Counted from the first letter of the stretch, positions 53,022 to 62,919 are shown. The stretch is 64,000 nucleotides of DNA from JAXDBM01 sp963709485 (GCA_963709485.1 CAVPWE010000007.1:62001-126000); one strand, 5' to 3'. The notes: generated by a model not told the origin, from the sequence alone. Translations and numbers: made by a program.

Positions 53022-54149
53022 TTACAATGCGGCTGCTTTCTGGCGGTAGGCCTTTTCAAGCTCGGTGAGGGCGGCCTCGATGTCTGCCGGCTCAATGGTG
53101 GGGCCGCACCAGAAACGGAACCCCGGAGGGGCATCCTTGTAGGAATTGATGTCGTGGGCGGTGTTGTTCTTGTCCAGGACGCCCGCGACGGATTTCAGGA
53201 ATTTGGCCCGGTCTTCCTTGGGCATGTCTTTCACTTTTTCGCTGGTGACGGTCAGGCAGACGGAAGTGTTCGAACGGATATCCCCGGATTGGGCCAGAAA
53301 ATCGACCCAGTCCGTTTTTTCCACCCAGTCCTCGATGATTTTCAGGTTGGCCCGGCTTCGTTTGAACAGTCCCGCCAGGCCGATTTCACCGGCCCATTGA
53401 AGCGCATCGAGGTAGTCCTCCACGCAGAGCATGGAAGGGGTGTTGATGGTGTCCCCCTCAAAGATGGCGCGGTTGACGGTGCCGCCCTTTTTCATGCGGA
53501 AGATCTTGGGCAGCGGCCAGGGCGGGTCGTAGGATTCAAGCCGGGCGATGGCCCTCGGGCTCAGGACCAGCATTCCGTGGGCCGCTTCGCCGCCCAGGCA
53601 TTTCTGCCACGAGAAGGTGAGCACATCCACTTTCGTCCAGTCGATCGGCATGGCAAAGGCCGCACTGGTCGCGTCGCACAGCGACAGGCCGGCCCGGTCG
53701 GCGGGGATCCAGTCCCAGTCCGGGATTTTCACGCCGCTCGTGGTGCCGTTGGCCACGAATACGACGTCACTTTTCCAGTCCACCGCTTTCAGGTCGGGAA
53801 TTTTTCCGTAACCGGCCTTCAGGACAACCGGGTTCAATTTGAGCTGTTTTGTCACATCCGTCGCCCATCCGTCGGAGAAACTCTCCCAGACCAGGACGGT
53901 GACCGGCCTTGCCCCCAGAAAGGTCCACATGGCCGCTTCAAAAGCGCCGGTGTCCGATCCGGGGAAGATGCCGGTTAGGAAGTCTTCGGGAATCTCGAGG
54001 ATTCTTTTTGTTTCCGCGATGGCCCGGGCGAGCTTTTCTTTGCCCAGCGCCGAGCGGTGAGACCGTCCGACGGCAGCATCCTTGAGGGCATCGAGGCGCC
54101 ACCGGGGCCTCTTGCTGCAGGGGCCGGAACTGAAATTCGGGTTGTGCAT
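53022..54149 (-). CDS. serC: phosphoserine aminotransferase, Methanosarcina type
   Basis: About 375 aa from the ATG at 54149, which is preceded by AGGAAAGGA. PNFSSGPCSKRPRWRLDALK, GIFPGSDTGAFEAAMWTFLG, LCDATSAAFAMPIDW and FSWQKCLGGEAAHG (PLP lysine) are the family hallmarks of the serC_2 branch found in methanogens, alphaproteobacteria and several anaerobes. It transaminates 3-phosphohydroxypyruvate to phosphoserine. It is the first gene of the serC-serA-purA run. The frame extends nine codons upstream from a TTG but without a ribosome site. Confidence 0.92.
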   Translation of the reverse strand: MHNPNFSSGPCSKRPRWRLDALKDAAVGRSHRSALGKEKLARAIAETKRILEIPEDFLTGIFPGSDTGAFEAAMWTFLGARPVTVLVWESFSDGWATDVTKQLKLNPVVLKAGYGKIPDLKAVDWKSDVVFVANGTTSGVKIPDWDWIPADRAGLSLCDATSAAFAMPIDWTKVDVLTFSWQKCLGGEAAHGMLVLSPRAIARLESYDPPWPLPKIFRMKKGGTVNRAIFEGDTINTPSMLCVEDYLDALQWAGEIGLAGLFKRSRANLKIIEDWVEKTDWVDFLAQSGDIRSNTSVCLTVTSEKVKDMPKEDRAKFLKSVAGVLDKNNTAHDINSYKDAPPGFRFWCGPTIEPADIEAALTELEKAYRQKAAAL

Positions 54150-54184
54150 GGGGTTTTCCTTTCCTGCTTTTTTCAAACCTTACT

Positions 54185-54213
54185 TTTATAACAACATTGA
54201 AATGTTTATACAA
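54185..54213 (-). promoter_or_regulatory. promoter of the serC-serA-purA run
   Basis: Minus-strand TTGTAT (54208-54213) and TATAAA (54185-54190) are 17 bases apart. The start point would be about 54178, some 28 bases before the serC ATG. Confidence 0.6.
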
Positions 54214-54232
54214 GACATTTTCTCGTTTCATA

Positions 54233-54261
54233 TTGACGGCCTGTCAAAATAATCATATGTA
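54233..54261 (+). promoter_or_regulatory. promoter of radA
   Basis: TTGACG (54233-54238) and TATGTA (54256-54261) are 17 bases apart; the radA GTG lies about 20 bases after the predicted start. The two promoters point away from each other in a 138-base gap between serC and radA. Confidence 0.5.
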
Positions 54262-54287
54262 GATTTGAAGATCGTGCCGCACGGAGC

Positions 54288-55651
54288 GTGACGTTGAAAA
54301 AGATAAAAACACAGTTTTTCTGCCAGAACTGCGGTCATCAGTCCTCGAAGTGGCTGGGCAAGTGCCCCTCCTGCCAGCAGTGGCATCAGTTTGTTGAAGA
54401 AGAAATCCGCTCCGGCGATCCCGCTTTGCGGCCCGGGCTTCAACTGAGCGAACCGCCGCAGTCCATCGATGCCATCGCGGCGGATGAGAAGGACCGCATG
54501 ACGACGGGCATTGCCGAACTGGACCGGGTTCTTGGGGGCGGCATTGTAGGGGGGTCGGCCGTCCTGGTGGGCGGGGATCCGGGCATCGGAAAGTCAACCC
54601 TGCTCCTGCAGATGCTTCACAGGCTCGCGGAGAAGGGATCGAAAGTCCTCTATATTTCGGGGGAGGAATCGGCAAAGCAGATCAAGCTCCGGGGTCGAAG
54701 GATCGGCGCCGCTTCACCCAACCTGTTGATCCTTGTGGAGATTGACCTCGAAAATATGGTCCGGCACATTGAGAGCCTCGCACCGCAGGCCGTTGTCATC
54801 GATTCCATCCAGACCGTCTATTCAGCCGCCCTTTCCTCCGCTCCGGGCAGTGTCGGCCAGGTGCGGGAGGCGTCGGAGCGGCTGATTCTCCTGTCCAAAA
54901 AGACGGGCATTCCCGTTTTCCTGGTGGGGCACGTCACCAAGGACGGGTCCATCGCCGGTCCGAAGGTTCTGGAGCACATGGTGGATACGGTCCTTTACTT
55001 CGAGGGGGATTCGGGGCATGCCTACCGGATCATCCGCGGGATGAAAAACCGCTTTGGCCCCACCAATGAGATCGGCGTCTTTGAGATGCGGGACGACGGG
55101 CTTCAGGTGGTTTCGAATCCGTCCGCTTTTTTCTGTCGGAAAGGCCGAAGGGGGCTCCCGGTTCGGTGGTTGTCCCGAGCATGGAGGGCACGCGGCCCAT
55201 TCTCGTTGAGATTCAATCGCTGGCCAGCCCCACCAATTTCGGGATGCCGAGGCGGACGGCCATCGGCGTCGATCACAACCGGGTTTCCCTGCTTGTGGCC
55301 GTGCTGGACAAGATCTGCGGCCTGCATCTCAGCAATCACGATATTTTCATCAATGTCGCCGGCGGGATCCGGGTGGACGAGCCGGCCATCGACCTGGGAA
55401 TCGTGTCCGCCATGGCGTCCAGTTTTCTCGATCGGCCCATCGATGCGAAAACCGTCGTTTTTGGAGAAGTGGGGCTCACCGGCGAGGTCCGGGGCATCTC
55501 TCAGATGGACATCCGGGTCAGGGAGGCAGCCCGCATGGGCTTCACCCGCTGCATTCTGCCCATGACCCGTGCCCGGGATGTCGCGGCCGGATCCGGGGTG
55601 GACCTTCTGAAGATCGGAAGTTTGAGAGAACTTCTGGAGAATCTTTTTTAG
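54288..55651 (+). pseudogene. radA: DNA repair protein RadA, one frameshift
   Basis: The first frame (54288 to about 55130) has the C4 zinc finger (CQNCGHQSSKWLGKCPSC), Walker A GGDPGIGKSTLL, and the RadA motif KNRFGPTNEIGVFEM. The second frame (55133-55651) supplies SERPKGAPGSVVVPSMEGTR and the Lon-like C-terminal domain FFLDRPIDAKTVVFGEVGLT-type region to LLKIGSLRELLENLF. One T missing from the six-T run at 55127-55132 explains the break exactly. RadA promotes branch migration in recombination and is nearly universal, so a sequence error or very recent mutation is likely. Start is a GTG; a TTG six bases on is possible. Confidence 0.9.
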
Positions 55652-55703
55652 GGCCTGAGGACCGGTGCGTCCGTCGGGCTTGCATGAAATTGATTTGACG
55701 TAA

Positions 55704-56840
55704 ATGAGGGGATGGACGGTCATGACCGAAGTTGTCGGGATATTCGAATGGTTCGCCATTCTGGTCATTTCTCTGATATTCGCTGGAACGATGAAGCTTT
55801 CCGGACCTGGGCGTGCCGTTGTCCGGACGCTCCTGACCACCGTCTTTTTCCTGCTCTCTGCGCTGCCGGTCTTCGCCGCACCGCAGGCCTTCACGCAGGA
55901 GTATCATCATGAAGCCGGCGTGATGGACAGCGAGGGATCGTCCCGGGCGATTGCCCTGGAGCAGGTCAAGCGGCTGCTGCTCGAGGAACTGGGGGCCTGC
56001 CTGGAGAGGGAGACCGCAGTGAAGGATTATCAGATGGGTGCCGAGCAGGTCGCCTCGCTCGCTGCAGGCATCGTCAGGATGACGATTGTAGAAGAAAAAT
56101 GGGAAAACCGGACCTACCGGGTCAGAGCGAAAATGGCCGCCGACCCGGACGATGTTGCCGCCGCGATCGACGGCTTGAGAAAGAACCGCCGTGTGGTTGA
56201 GGAACTGGCGCAGTCAAGACAGGAAACTGCAGAGGCATTGGAAGAAATTGATTTCCTTCGCGGCGAAACGGCTGATGATGCCGCCGATCCGGTCGAGAGG
56301 AAACACTTTGATCATGCGATTCGTCAGCTTCTTGCCGCAGACTGGATCGAGAGGGGATATGCCGGCGCATTGGCGGGTCAGCACCAGGAGGCTGCCCGGG
56401 CCTTTGAACAGGCTATCCTGCTGAAGCCGGAGGATGCAAAAGCGCACGGCAACCGGGGCATTTCCCACCTCCTGATGGGCAATTATCCGCAGGCGGTTCA
56501 GGATCTGGACAGGGCTGTGGCCCTGAACCCGAAAAATGCAGAATATGCGGATTACCGGAAAATCGCCGGTAAACTGCAGCACGGTGCAGGTAGCCTGACG
56601 CTTGCGGAAAAGGCCCTTCTGGAAACACCGGCCAACCTCCGCAGGCAGCATACGGAAACCGGAGGGGATGGACGGAAGCTGTCCCTTAAAAACGGTGACC
56701 GTCCGGCCGGAGAGAAGCGCATAGCGGAGCGGCCCAGGAAGAAGCGGCAGCAGGAGCCGCTGAAAGACAGAAAGAAGGCCGAGAAAAAAAAGAAGAAAGC
56801 CGGCGTGCATGCATCGGCGAGGACGACGAACGGGGGTTGA
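55704..56840 (+). CDS. TPR-repeat protein with N-terminal membrane/signal segment
   Basis: 378 aa (an ATG at 55722 is an alternative start). A hydrophobic region at residues 12-60, with a signal-like cut after VFAAPQA, leads to a LPP20/FlgT-N-like domain (AIALEQVKRLLLEELGACLE, YRVRAKMAADPDDVA). Two TPR units follow (ALAGQHQEAARAFEQAILLK; LLMGNYPQAVQDLDRAVALN). The last 80 residues are strongly basic (RKKRQQEPLKDRKKAEKKKK). It probably acts in the periplasm as an adaptor; the basic tail is unusual for such a protein. Confidence 0.6.
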   Translation: MRGWTVMTEVVGIFEWFAILVISLIFAGTMKLSGPGRAVVRTLLTTVFFLLSALPVFAAPQAFTQEYHHEAGVMDSEGSSRAIALEQVKRLLLEELGACLERETAVKDYQMGAEQVASLAAGIVRMTIVEEKWENRTYRVRAKMAADPDDVAAAIDGLRKNRRVVEELAQSRQETAEALEEIDFLRGETADDAADPVERKHFDHAIRQLLAADWIERGYAGALAGQHQEAARAFEQAILLKPEDAKAHGNRGISHLLMGNYPQAVQDLDRAVALNPKNAEYADYRKIAGKLQHGAGSLTLAEKALLETPANLRRQHTETGGDGRKLSLKNGDRPAGEKRIAERPRKKRQQEPLKDRKKAEKKKKKAGVHASARTTNGG

Positions 56841-56855
56841 TACAGGAACGAAGGG

Positions 56856-57635
56856 ATGGGGGAGGCGCAGAAACCGGGTAGCCGCAAATATCGGGCGGTC
56901 AGCGGGATGAACTCCGATGAGCACATCCGCACGGTCCGGGAAATCTTTGCGACGATTACGGACCGGTACGATTTCCTGAATCATTTCCTTAGTCTTCGAC
57001 AGGACGTGGCCTGGCGGCGGGCCGCCGTCCGGCGCATGCGCTTCCAGCGGTCGCGGCGTCTGCTCGATGTCGCAACCGGGACGGGCGATCTTGCCATCGA
57101 GGCCATCCGGCAGCACCCGGAAATCGAGGTGACGGGGCTTGATATCGTTCCGGAGATGATGGCGATCGGTCGTCGCAAGATTGAAAAGAGTCAGCTCTCC
57201 GGACGGATCCGGTTCATGCAGGGAGACGCCCTGCACCTGCCGTTTTCAGACGGATCCTTCGATGTTTCGGTGATTGCCTTCGGAATCAGGAATATTCCGG
57301 ACCGCATCCGGGCGCTGCAGGAGATGATGCGCGTCGTCGCACCCGGAGGCCAGGTCATTGTCCTGGAAATGCATTTCCCGCGGAACCGCCTGTTCCAGCG
57401 GCTCTACGATCTCTACCTGAACCGCATCCTGCCCCTCATGGCCGGCGCCTTTTCCAGAAATCCGGAAGCCTATCGCTATCTCGCCGATTCGATCATGCAC
57501 TTCCCCTCGCCGGGCGAGTTTGCGGTCATGATGGGGGAAGCCGGGCTGAAGGCGGTGGCACGCGCTCCGCTGACCCTGGGCATCACCTACCTCTATCTGG
57601 GGACGAAACCGGACGGGAATTGTCCCGGGCAGTAA
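56856..57635 (+). CDS. ubiE: ubiquinone/menaquinone methyltransferase UbiE/MenG
   Basis: 259 aa. VREIFATITDRYDFLNHFLSL is the family start; motif I LLDVATGTGDLA, DALHLPFSDGSFDVSVIAFG and GIRNIPDRIRALQEMMRVVA follow, then the C-terminal TLGITYLYLGTK. It methylates the quinone ring during menaquinone or ubiquinone synthesis; in an anaerobe menaquinone is likely. The first 17 residues before the conserved part are weakly supported. Confidence 0.88.
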   Translation: MGEAQKPGSRKYRAVSGMNSDEHIRTVREIFATITDRYDFLNHFLSLRQDVAWRRAAVRRMRFQRSRRLLDVATGTGDLAIEAIRQHPEIEVTGLDIVPEMMAIGRRKIEKSQLSGRIRFMQGDALHLPFSDGSFDVSVIAFGIRNIPDRIRALQEMMRVVAPGGQVIVLEMHFPRNRLFQRLYDLYLNRILPLMAGAFSRNPEAYRYLADSIMHFPSPGEFAVMMGEAGLKAVARAPLTLGITYLYLGTKPDGNCPGQ

Positions 57636-57674
57636 TGTTTCGTTCTGTTTTCGGAGTGTTAGAAATATGAGAAG

Positions 57675-57713
57675 TTTTTTGGACTAATTCTATTGCATTT
57701 TTTGGAATAATTC
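57675..57713. repeat. direct repeat upstream of the phosphate transport pair
   Basis: TTTTTTGGA(C/A)TAATTC occurs at 57675-57690 and 57698-57713, a 23-base step, 88 bases before the DUF47 ATG. It may be a binding site for a phosphate-related response regulator, but it does not match the classical Pho box by eye. Nothing else is seen in the 57636-57800 gap. Confidence 0.35.
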
Positions 57714-57800
57714 GTTAGAGGACACGCGAATATTTTTCAGCCATGCCCGGTTGCGAAACAATCTCAGTTGCCGGGACTGTTGACAGGGAGGCCCCGCACG

Positions 57801-58421
57801 ATGCGATTTATCCCCAGGGAAGAAAAGTTCTATGACCTCTTTGAAGAGCTGGCGGACAAGATCGAAGAGGGAGGGAAGCTTTTTCTGGACATGCTCCTCA
57901 ATTACGATACCTTCGAGATGAGACTGACCAAGCTCAAGGAAATCGAGCATGAGGCCGACATCATCACCCACCGCACCTACGAGAAGATGCACACCACCTT
58001 CCTGACCCCCATCGATCGCGAAGACATTTACGCTTTGGTGAACAAGATGGACAGCATCCTGGATATGACGGAGGCCTCCGCCATCCGGATGTCCCTGTAC
58101 AAAATCAAGTTTCCGAAGGATGAGCTGATTCAGCAGGCCAGGATTTTAAACGAGGCTACGGCCAAGGTGAAAATAATCGTCAGCGGTCTGCGGGACATGA
58201 AAAACGCCAAAACGATCCTGGAAAACTGCGTGGAGATCAACACCCTTGAAAACACGGGCGATCAGATTCTGCGCGCGACGATGGCCAAACTGTTCGAGCA
58301 CGAAAAGGACCCCTTCGAACTGATCAAATGGAAGGAAATTTTCGAGCGGTTCGAGGAAGCCATGGATGTCTGTGAGGATGTTTCCAACATTGTAGAAGGC
58401 ATCGTCCTGAAAAATGGTTGA
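57801..58421 (+). CDS. DUF47 (PhoU-like) regulator of phosphate transport
   Basis: 206 aa from the ATG at 57801 behind GGGAGG. Helical repeats with EIEHEADIITHRTYEKMHTT and TPIDREDIYALVNKMDSILD, ENTGDQILRATMAKLF are characteristic of DUF47, PhoU-like proteins that bind metal through acidic residues. They nearly always accompany Pit transporters and probably gate them. The end overlaps the start of the Pit gene by 8 bases. Confidence 0.85.
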   Translation: MRFIPREEKFYDLFEELADKIEEGGKLFLDMLLNYDTFEMRLTKLKEIEHEADIITHRTYEKMHTTFLTPIDREDIYALVNKMDSILDMTEASAIRMSLYKIKFPKDELIQQARILNEATAKVKIIVSGLRDMKNAKTILENCVEINTLENTGDQILRATMAKLFEHEKDPFELIKWKEIFERFEEAMDVCEDVSNIVEGIVLKNG

Positions 58422-59412
58422 TTCTTTCGCGTTTGTCGTCTTCCTGGTCGCGGTGGCCCTGGTTTTCGACTACATCAACGGGTTTCACGATTCAGCCAAC
58501 TCAATATCCACAATCGTCTCCACCCGTGTCCTGTCTCCCCGGCAGGCGGTTCTCTGGGCCGCTTTCTTCAATTTTGCAGCAGTTTTTTTCGTTGGCGTCC
58601 ATGTCGCGAAGACGGTCGGCACAGGCATCATTCATCCCGATGCCGTAGATAATTTTCTGATCCTGGCCACGCTGGGCGGTGCGATCATCTGGAATCTCAT
58701 CACCTGGTGGCTGGGCCTGCCCAGCAGTTCGTCCCATGCCCTGATCGGAGGATTGATCGGCGCCGGCATCATGAAAGGGGGGACAAAGGTTCTGGTCTGG
58801 GGGGGGATCACCAAGACGACCCTGTTTATCATCCTGTCGCCGACAATCGGAATGCTCCTCGGCCTGGCGCTGATGATCCTGGTGCTGAATCTGAGCCGCC
58901 ATTCCAATGTCGCCAGGTCTCAAAGGGTTTTCAAGAAGATGCAACTCCTTTCCGCCGCCGTTTACAGCCTGGGTCACGGCATGAACGATGCCCAGAAAAC
59001 CATGGGAATCATTGCCATGGTCCTTTACAGCAGGGGACTTCTCGGAAATACCTTTCATATCCCTTTGTGGGTCGTGATCAGCTGCTATACGATGATTGCG
59101 CTGGGAACCATGGCCGGCGGGTGGCGCATCGTCAAGACCATGGGGACCAAGATCACGAAGCTGCAGCCCATGGGAGGATTCTGCGCGGAAACGGCGGCGG
59201 CGATTGCGATCATCGGGGCTTCCCTGGGGGGCATCCCGGTCAGCACGACCCACACCATCACGGGCGCCATCGTCGGCGTGGGCGCGACGAAGCGGTGGAC
59301 CGCCGTGCGCTGGGGCGTGGCGGGCACCATCATCTGGGCCTGGATTCTCACCATTCCCATGTCCGCGCTGATGTCTGCCGTCATTTATGCGGCCCTGGGG
59401 ATCATTTCCTGA
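58414..59412 (+). CDS. inorganic phosphate transporter, PiT family
   Basis: 332 aa with about ten hydrophobic helices. The duplicated PiT signature is present: DYINGFHDSANSISTIVSTR in the first half and YSLGHGMNDAQKTMGIIAMV in the second, with Asp and Asn at the substrate site. It cotransports phosphate, often as a metal complex, with H+ or Na+. Overlap with the DUF47 gene implies one transcript. Confidence 0.92.
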   Translation: MVDSFAFVVFLVAVALVFDYINGFHDSANSISTIVSTRVLSPRQAVLWAAFFNFAAVFFVGVHVAKTVGTGIIHPDAVDNFLILATLGGAIIWNLITWWLGLPSSSSHALIGGLIGAGIMKGGTKVLVWGGITKTTLFIILSPTIGMLLGLALMILVLNLSRHSNVARSQRVFKKMQLLSAAVYSLGHGMNDAQKTMGIIAMVLYSRGLLGNTFHIPLWVVISCYTMIALGTMAGGWRIVKTMGTKITKLQPMGGFCAETAAAIAIIGASLGGIPVSTTHTITGAIVGVGATKRWTAVRWGVAGTIIWAWILTIPMSALMSAVIYAALGIIS

Positions 59413-59435
59413 TTCTTTGCAAGGGAGGGTAATCA

Positions 59436-60050
59436 GTGCTGAACAAAATCAAATGGCTCGGTCACTCGAGCGTCAGGATCGATGCGGAAAAGATCATCTA
59501 CATCGATCCCTGGAAGATCAAGGGCGGCCCGAAAGCCGACCTGATCCTGATCAGCCACAGCCACGGGGACCACCTGTCTCCGGACGATGTCGAAAAAATT
59601 CAAAAGGAGGAAACGGTCATTGTCGCGGCGGCGGATGCAGCGGCACTGCTGAGCGGGGACGTGCGGGCACTGAAGCCCGGCGATCAGGTGACCGTTCCGG
59701 GGGTGACCGTTCGGGCCGTTCCGGCCTATAATATCAACAAGTCCTTTCATCCGAAGGCCAATAACTGGATCGGTTTCCTCGTCACGGTCGGGAGTAAAAC
59801 CATCTATTACGGCGGCGATACCGACCTTATTCCTGAAATGAAGGACATCGTGGCGGATATCCTGATCCTGCCGGTCGGAGGCACTTACACGATGACCGCG
59901 AAGGAGGCGGCGGAAGCCGCGAACCTGATCCGGCCGGAAGCCGCCATCCCGATCCATTACGGCGATATTGTCGGCACGTCGGCCGATGCCATGCAATTCA
60001 AGAAACTCTGCAAGGCGCCGGTGGAAATCAAGACAGCCGTCACCGGTTAG
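59436..60050 (+). CDS. UlaG/YtkL-like MBL-fold metal-dependent hydrolase
   Basis: 204 aa from a GTG after GGGAGGG. KWLGHSSVRIDAEKIIYIDP, LISHSHGDHLSPDDVEK (the HxHxDH metal site) and PVGGTYTMTAKEAAEAANLI, AIPIHYGDIVGT are the features of the UPF0173/UlaG branch. It is a presumed hydrolase of unknown substrate. Stands behind the phosphate pair by 23 bases and may be part of the same transcript. Confidence 0.8.
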   Translation: MLNKIKWLGHSSVRIDAEKIIYIDPWKIKGGPKADLILISHSHGDHLSPDDVEKIQKEETVIVAAADAAALLSGDVRALKPGDQVTVPGVTVRAVPAYNINKSFHPKANNWIGFLVTVGSKTIYYGGDTDLIPEMKDIVADILILPVGGTYTMTAKEAAEAANLIRPEAAIPIHYGDIVGTSADAMQFKKLCKAPVEIKTAVTG

Positions 60051-60245
60051 GTAATTGCATTCCCGGGTTGTGTGTCTGCGTCTGCGGCGAACCAAATATT
60101 TTTCGCCTTGCCGAATTCAGGTGAAAAGCTTTCTGCAGATCGTTATCCCGCGTGTCCGTTACTGATGCAGCCATTATTCCTCAGCAGTGGCGCCGCCGTT
60201 TCTGGGCCTGTTCCGGTCCTCACCCATGTCAGTAAAGGAATGTTC

Positions 60246-60281
60246 TTGACAAGATATGTTTGGTATGCAAAATATATGCAT
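60246..60281 (+). promoter_or_regulatory. promoter/operator candidate ahead of the MarR gene
   Basis: TTGACA at 60246-60251 is a good -35 box; the -10 is weak (AAATAT or TATATG). Overlapping it, ATGCA (60265-60269) and TGCAT (60277-60281) form an inverted repeat. MarR proteins usually bind such dyads in their own promoter. The 60051-60240 stretch contains nothing recognisable. Confidence 0.4.
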
Positions 60282-60306
60282 GCAAAGCACACGAAAGGGC
60301 ACGACG

Positions 60307-60828
60307 ATGGTACAAGATGACCGTTTGATTTTTCTCCTTTTTTCGGCCCAGCAGAAGCTGAAAGTCTACTTGAACGGCGTCCTTTCGGCCACCGGTGTCA
60401 GGATTACGGTCGCCCAGGCGGGGATCCTGTTCCTGCTGAAGCAGAAGGACGGCCGCAGCATGACGGAACTGAGCCAGATTCTCGGGATCGACAACTCGAC
60501 CATGACGGGGCTCACGGACCGCCTGGAGAAGGCCGGCTTTCTTGAGCGGCATGCCAGTCCCAATGACCGTCGCGCCTCGCACATTCACATCACGCCGCAG
60601 GGTCTCAAGGAAGCGGAAGGCGCAAAGCGTGTGATCCGGCAGGTCAACGATGAGATCAAGAGTGGTTTTTCCGGCGAAGACGTGGAGGCCTTCAAGCGGG
60701 TCCTCAACGGCTTCTTTCCCAAATTCAACCGAAACGGCAGCGCGAAGGGCCAGGCGACGCCATCGGTTTCCCCACCGGCTGCGGAAAGCAGCGGAGGGGA
60801 ACGCGGTGCCGGCAGGGAGGGAAACTGA
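60307..60828 (+). CDS. MarR-family transcriptional regulator
   Basis: 173 aa from the ATG at 60307 (AAAGGG upstream). Winged helix with MTELSQILGIDNSTMTGLTD and RLEKAGFLERHASPNDRRAS, the recognition helix and wing of MarR. The first 35 residues form the dimer helix. The last 35 are low complexity. It overlaps nothing but ends 2 bases before the acyl-CoA dehydrogenase start, so it probably controls that gene. Confidence 0.85.
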   Translation: MVQDDRLIFLLFSAQQKLKVYLNGVLSATGVRITVAQAGILFLLKQKDGRSMTELSQILGIDNSTMTGLTDRLEKAGFLERHASPNDRRASHIHITPQGLKEAEGAKRVIRQVNDEIKSGFSGEDVEAFKRVLNGFFPKFNRNGSAKGQATPSVSPPAAESSGGERGAGREGN

Positions 60829-60830
60829 AT

Positions 60831-61963
60831 ATGGCGACACTTCTCGATTCGCGACTGACAGCGCTGCAGGACAGCGTCGCCCGTTTTGCGGAAGCGGAGG
60901 CGGTTTCCCGTTTGCAGGGGAGCGATGTTTTCCCCTGGACCTCTGGCGGAAGATGGGCGAGGCGAAACTCCTGGGTCTTGGACTTCCCGACGCTTACGGC
61001 GGGTCCGATGGCGGCTGGCTTTCCATCCAGGCGGCCACCGAGGCCTTTGTCCGCCGGAGTCAAAATATGGGAATGGCCCTTTCCTGGCTGATTCACCTCA
61101 TTGTCGCCCGTTTTGCCCTGCTGGGTTTCGGCACCAGCCGGCAGATCGAACAATGGCTGCCGAGGCTGGCCGCAGGGGAAACGACCCTGTCCCTGGCGAT
61201 TTCCGAGCCCCGCACCGGGGCCCATCCCAGATATCTGAAGACAATGGCCACCCGCCGGGACGATGACTGGGTCCTGACCGGTGAAAAATCCTTTCTCACC
61301 AACGGACCGCTGGCCGGCCTCTTTATCGTGCTCGCCGTCACGGCGACCGACGGTGAGAAGAAACAACTGACCGCCTTTATGGTTCCCCGGAAGACTCCCG
61401 GACTTTCCCTGACCGATCCGATCCGCCTCGATTTTCTCAAACCTTCTCCCCATTGCGGAATCCGGCTCGACAATTGCGCCGTTCCTTCCGATCAGATCCT
61501 GGGCGATCCGGGTTCCGCCTTCGAAAAAATATCGAAGCCTTTTCGGGAACTGGAGGATGTCCTGCTCATGGGGCCCGTCGCGGGCGGCATGGCGGCCCAG
61601 TTGTCAATTCTGGCAGCACTGCTTGAACGGCAGGACATCCGGACAACGGACGCGTTGACAGCGGCAGCGGGAGAATTGCAGGCCCGGCTCGACGCGCTGA
61701 GAATCCAGGCCTATGAAGCGGCCGCCATGCTCGACAGCGGCCGCAGCCATCCCGAATTCCAGTCGCTCCTGCTCTCGTTCCGGTTTCAGGCCCGGCATTT
61801 TCAGTCCGTTCTGGCGGGGCTTCTCGAGCAGGCGGGGATGGGGGCCGATCCGGCGCTGGCGGCGCTGACGAAGGATCTGCTCATGACCGTCGGCGTGGCG
61901 GAAAACGTCGCGCTCATCAAACAGCGAAAAATCGGGGAAGCGATTCTCCTTCGGAAAGGATGA
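60831..61963 (+). pseudogene. acyl-CoA dehydrogenase-like flavoprotein, one frameshift
   Basis: The start frame (60831-60935) reads MATLLDSRLTALQDSVARFA then EAEAVSRLQGSDVFP and passes into a second frame with LDLWRKMGEAKLLGLGLPDA, TTLSLAISEPRTGAHPRYLK and WVLTGEKSFLTNGPLAGLFI, typical of acyl-CoA dehydrogenases (FAD-binding and substrate loops). A missing C in the CCCC run at 60932-60935 explains the break. The C-terminal helical domain appears shortened; the total is about 377 aa. The stop overlaps the next start (ATGA). Substrate unknown. Confidence 0.75.
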
Positions 61964-62919
61964 CAGCCATGCAGACCCATCACGACGAAAAATTCTCCTC
62001 CCCCGAAAAAATCCGCCGGGGATTTCAGGAGCAGGGGTTCATCGCCAGCCGCCAGATCGTGACCACCACCTATCTGGCCTATCACCTGGGCAAGCCGCTG
62101 CTCGTGGAGGGGCCGGCGGGCGTCGGAAAAACGGAGCTGGCCAAGACCACCGCGGCGTTTCTCGATCTGCCCCTGATCCGGCTCCAGTGCTACGAGGGGC
62201 TGGACGAATCGAAGGCGCTCTACGAATGGAAGTACGGAAAGCAGCTGCTCTACACGCAGCTCCTCAAGGACAAGCTGGACAGCATCATCGACCGGAAGAA
62301 CGGTTTCGCCGAGTCGATCAACAAGCTGCACCGCTATGACGACATCTTCTTCTCCCGCCACTTTCTGGAACCCCGGCCGCTTCTGAAGGCCCTGCAGCAG
62401 GAGGGGGGCGCCGTTCTCCTGGTGGATGAGATCGACAAGTCCGACGATGAATTCGAGGCCTTTCTGCTGGAGATCCTCTCCGACTTTCAGGTATCCATTC
62501 CCGAAATCGGCACCGTCCAGGCCGTTACGAAACCCGTTGTCTTCCTCACCAGCAACAACACCCGGGAGCTCAGCGAGGCCCTCAAACGGCGCTGCCTGCA
62601 TCTCTTCATTCCCTTCCCGGAAGCGGCCCTGGAAAGAAATATCGTCCGCATCCGGGTGCCCGGCATTTCGGAAACGCTCGGCCATCAGCTGGTCTCCTTC
62701 GTTCAGGCGGTGAGGCAACTGGACATCCGGAAGGTCCCCTCCATCAGCGAGACCATCGACTGGGCGCGGGTCCTGCTGATCCTCCATGCGGAGGCGCTGA
62801 ACCACGATCTGGTGCGGGACACCCTGAACATCTTTCTCAAGTTTGAAGAGGATATTGCCGTGGTCCGGGAGCGGCTGCCGCAGCTCACAACCAGCGCCGT
62901 CCGGTCGTGGGGAGGCTGA
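61960..62919 (+). CDS. MoxR-type AAA+ ATPase
   Basis: 319 aa. Walker A EGPAGVGKTELAKTTAAFLD, Walker B VLLVDEIDKSDDEFEAFLLE, sensor 1 PVVFLTSNNTRELSEALKRR and sensor 2 region are present; this is the CoxD/MoxR branch. These ATPases work with a VWA-domain partner to insert metals or remodel enzyme complexes. The next gene is such a partner. Confidence 0.85.
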   Translation: MTAMQTHHDEKFSSPEKIRRGFQEQGFIASRQIVTTTYLAYHLGKPLLVEGPAGVGKTELAKTTAAFLDLPLIRLQCYEGLDESKALYEWKYGKQLLYTQLLKDKLDSIIDRKNGFAESINKLHRYDDIFFSRHFLEPRPLLKALQQEGGAVLLVDEIDKSDDEFEAFLLEILSDFQVSIPEIGTVQAVTKPVVFLTSNNTRELSEALKRRCLHLFIPFPEAALERNIVRIRVPGISETLGHQLVSFVQAVRQLDIRKVPSISETIDWARVLLILHAEALNHDLVRDTLNIFLKFEEDIAVVRERLPQLTTSAVRSWGG

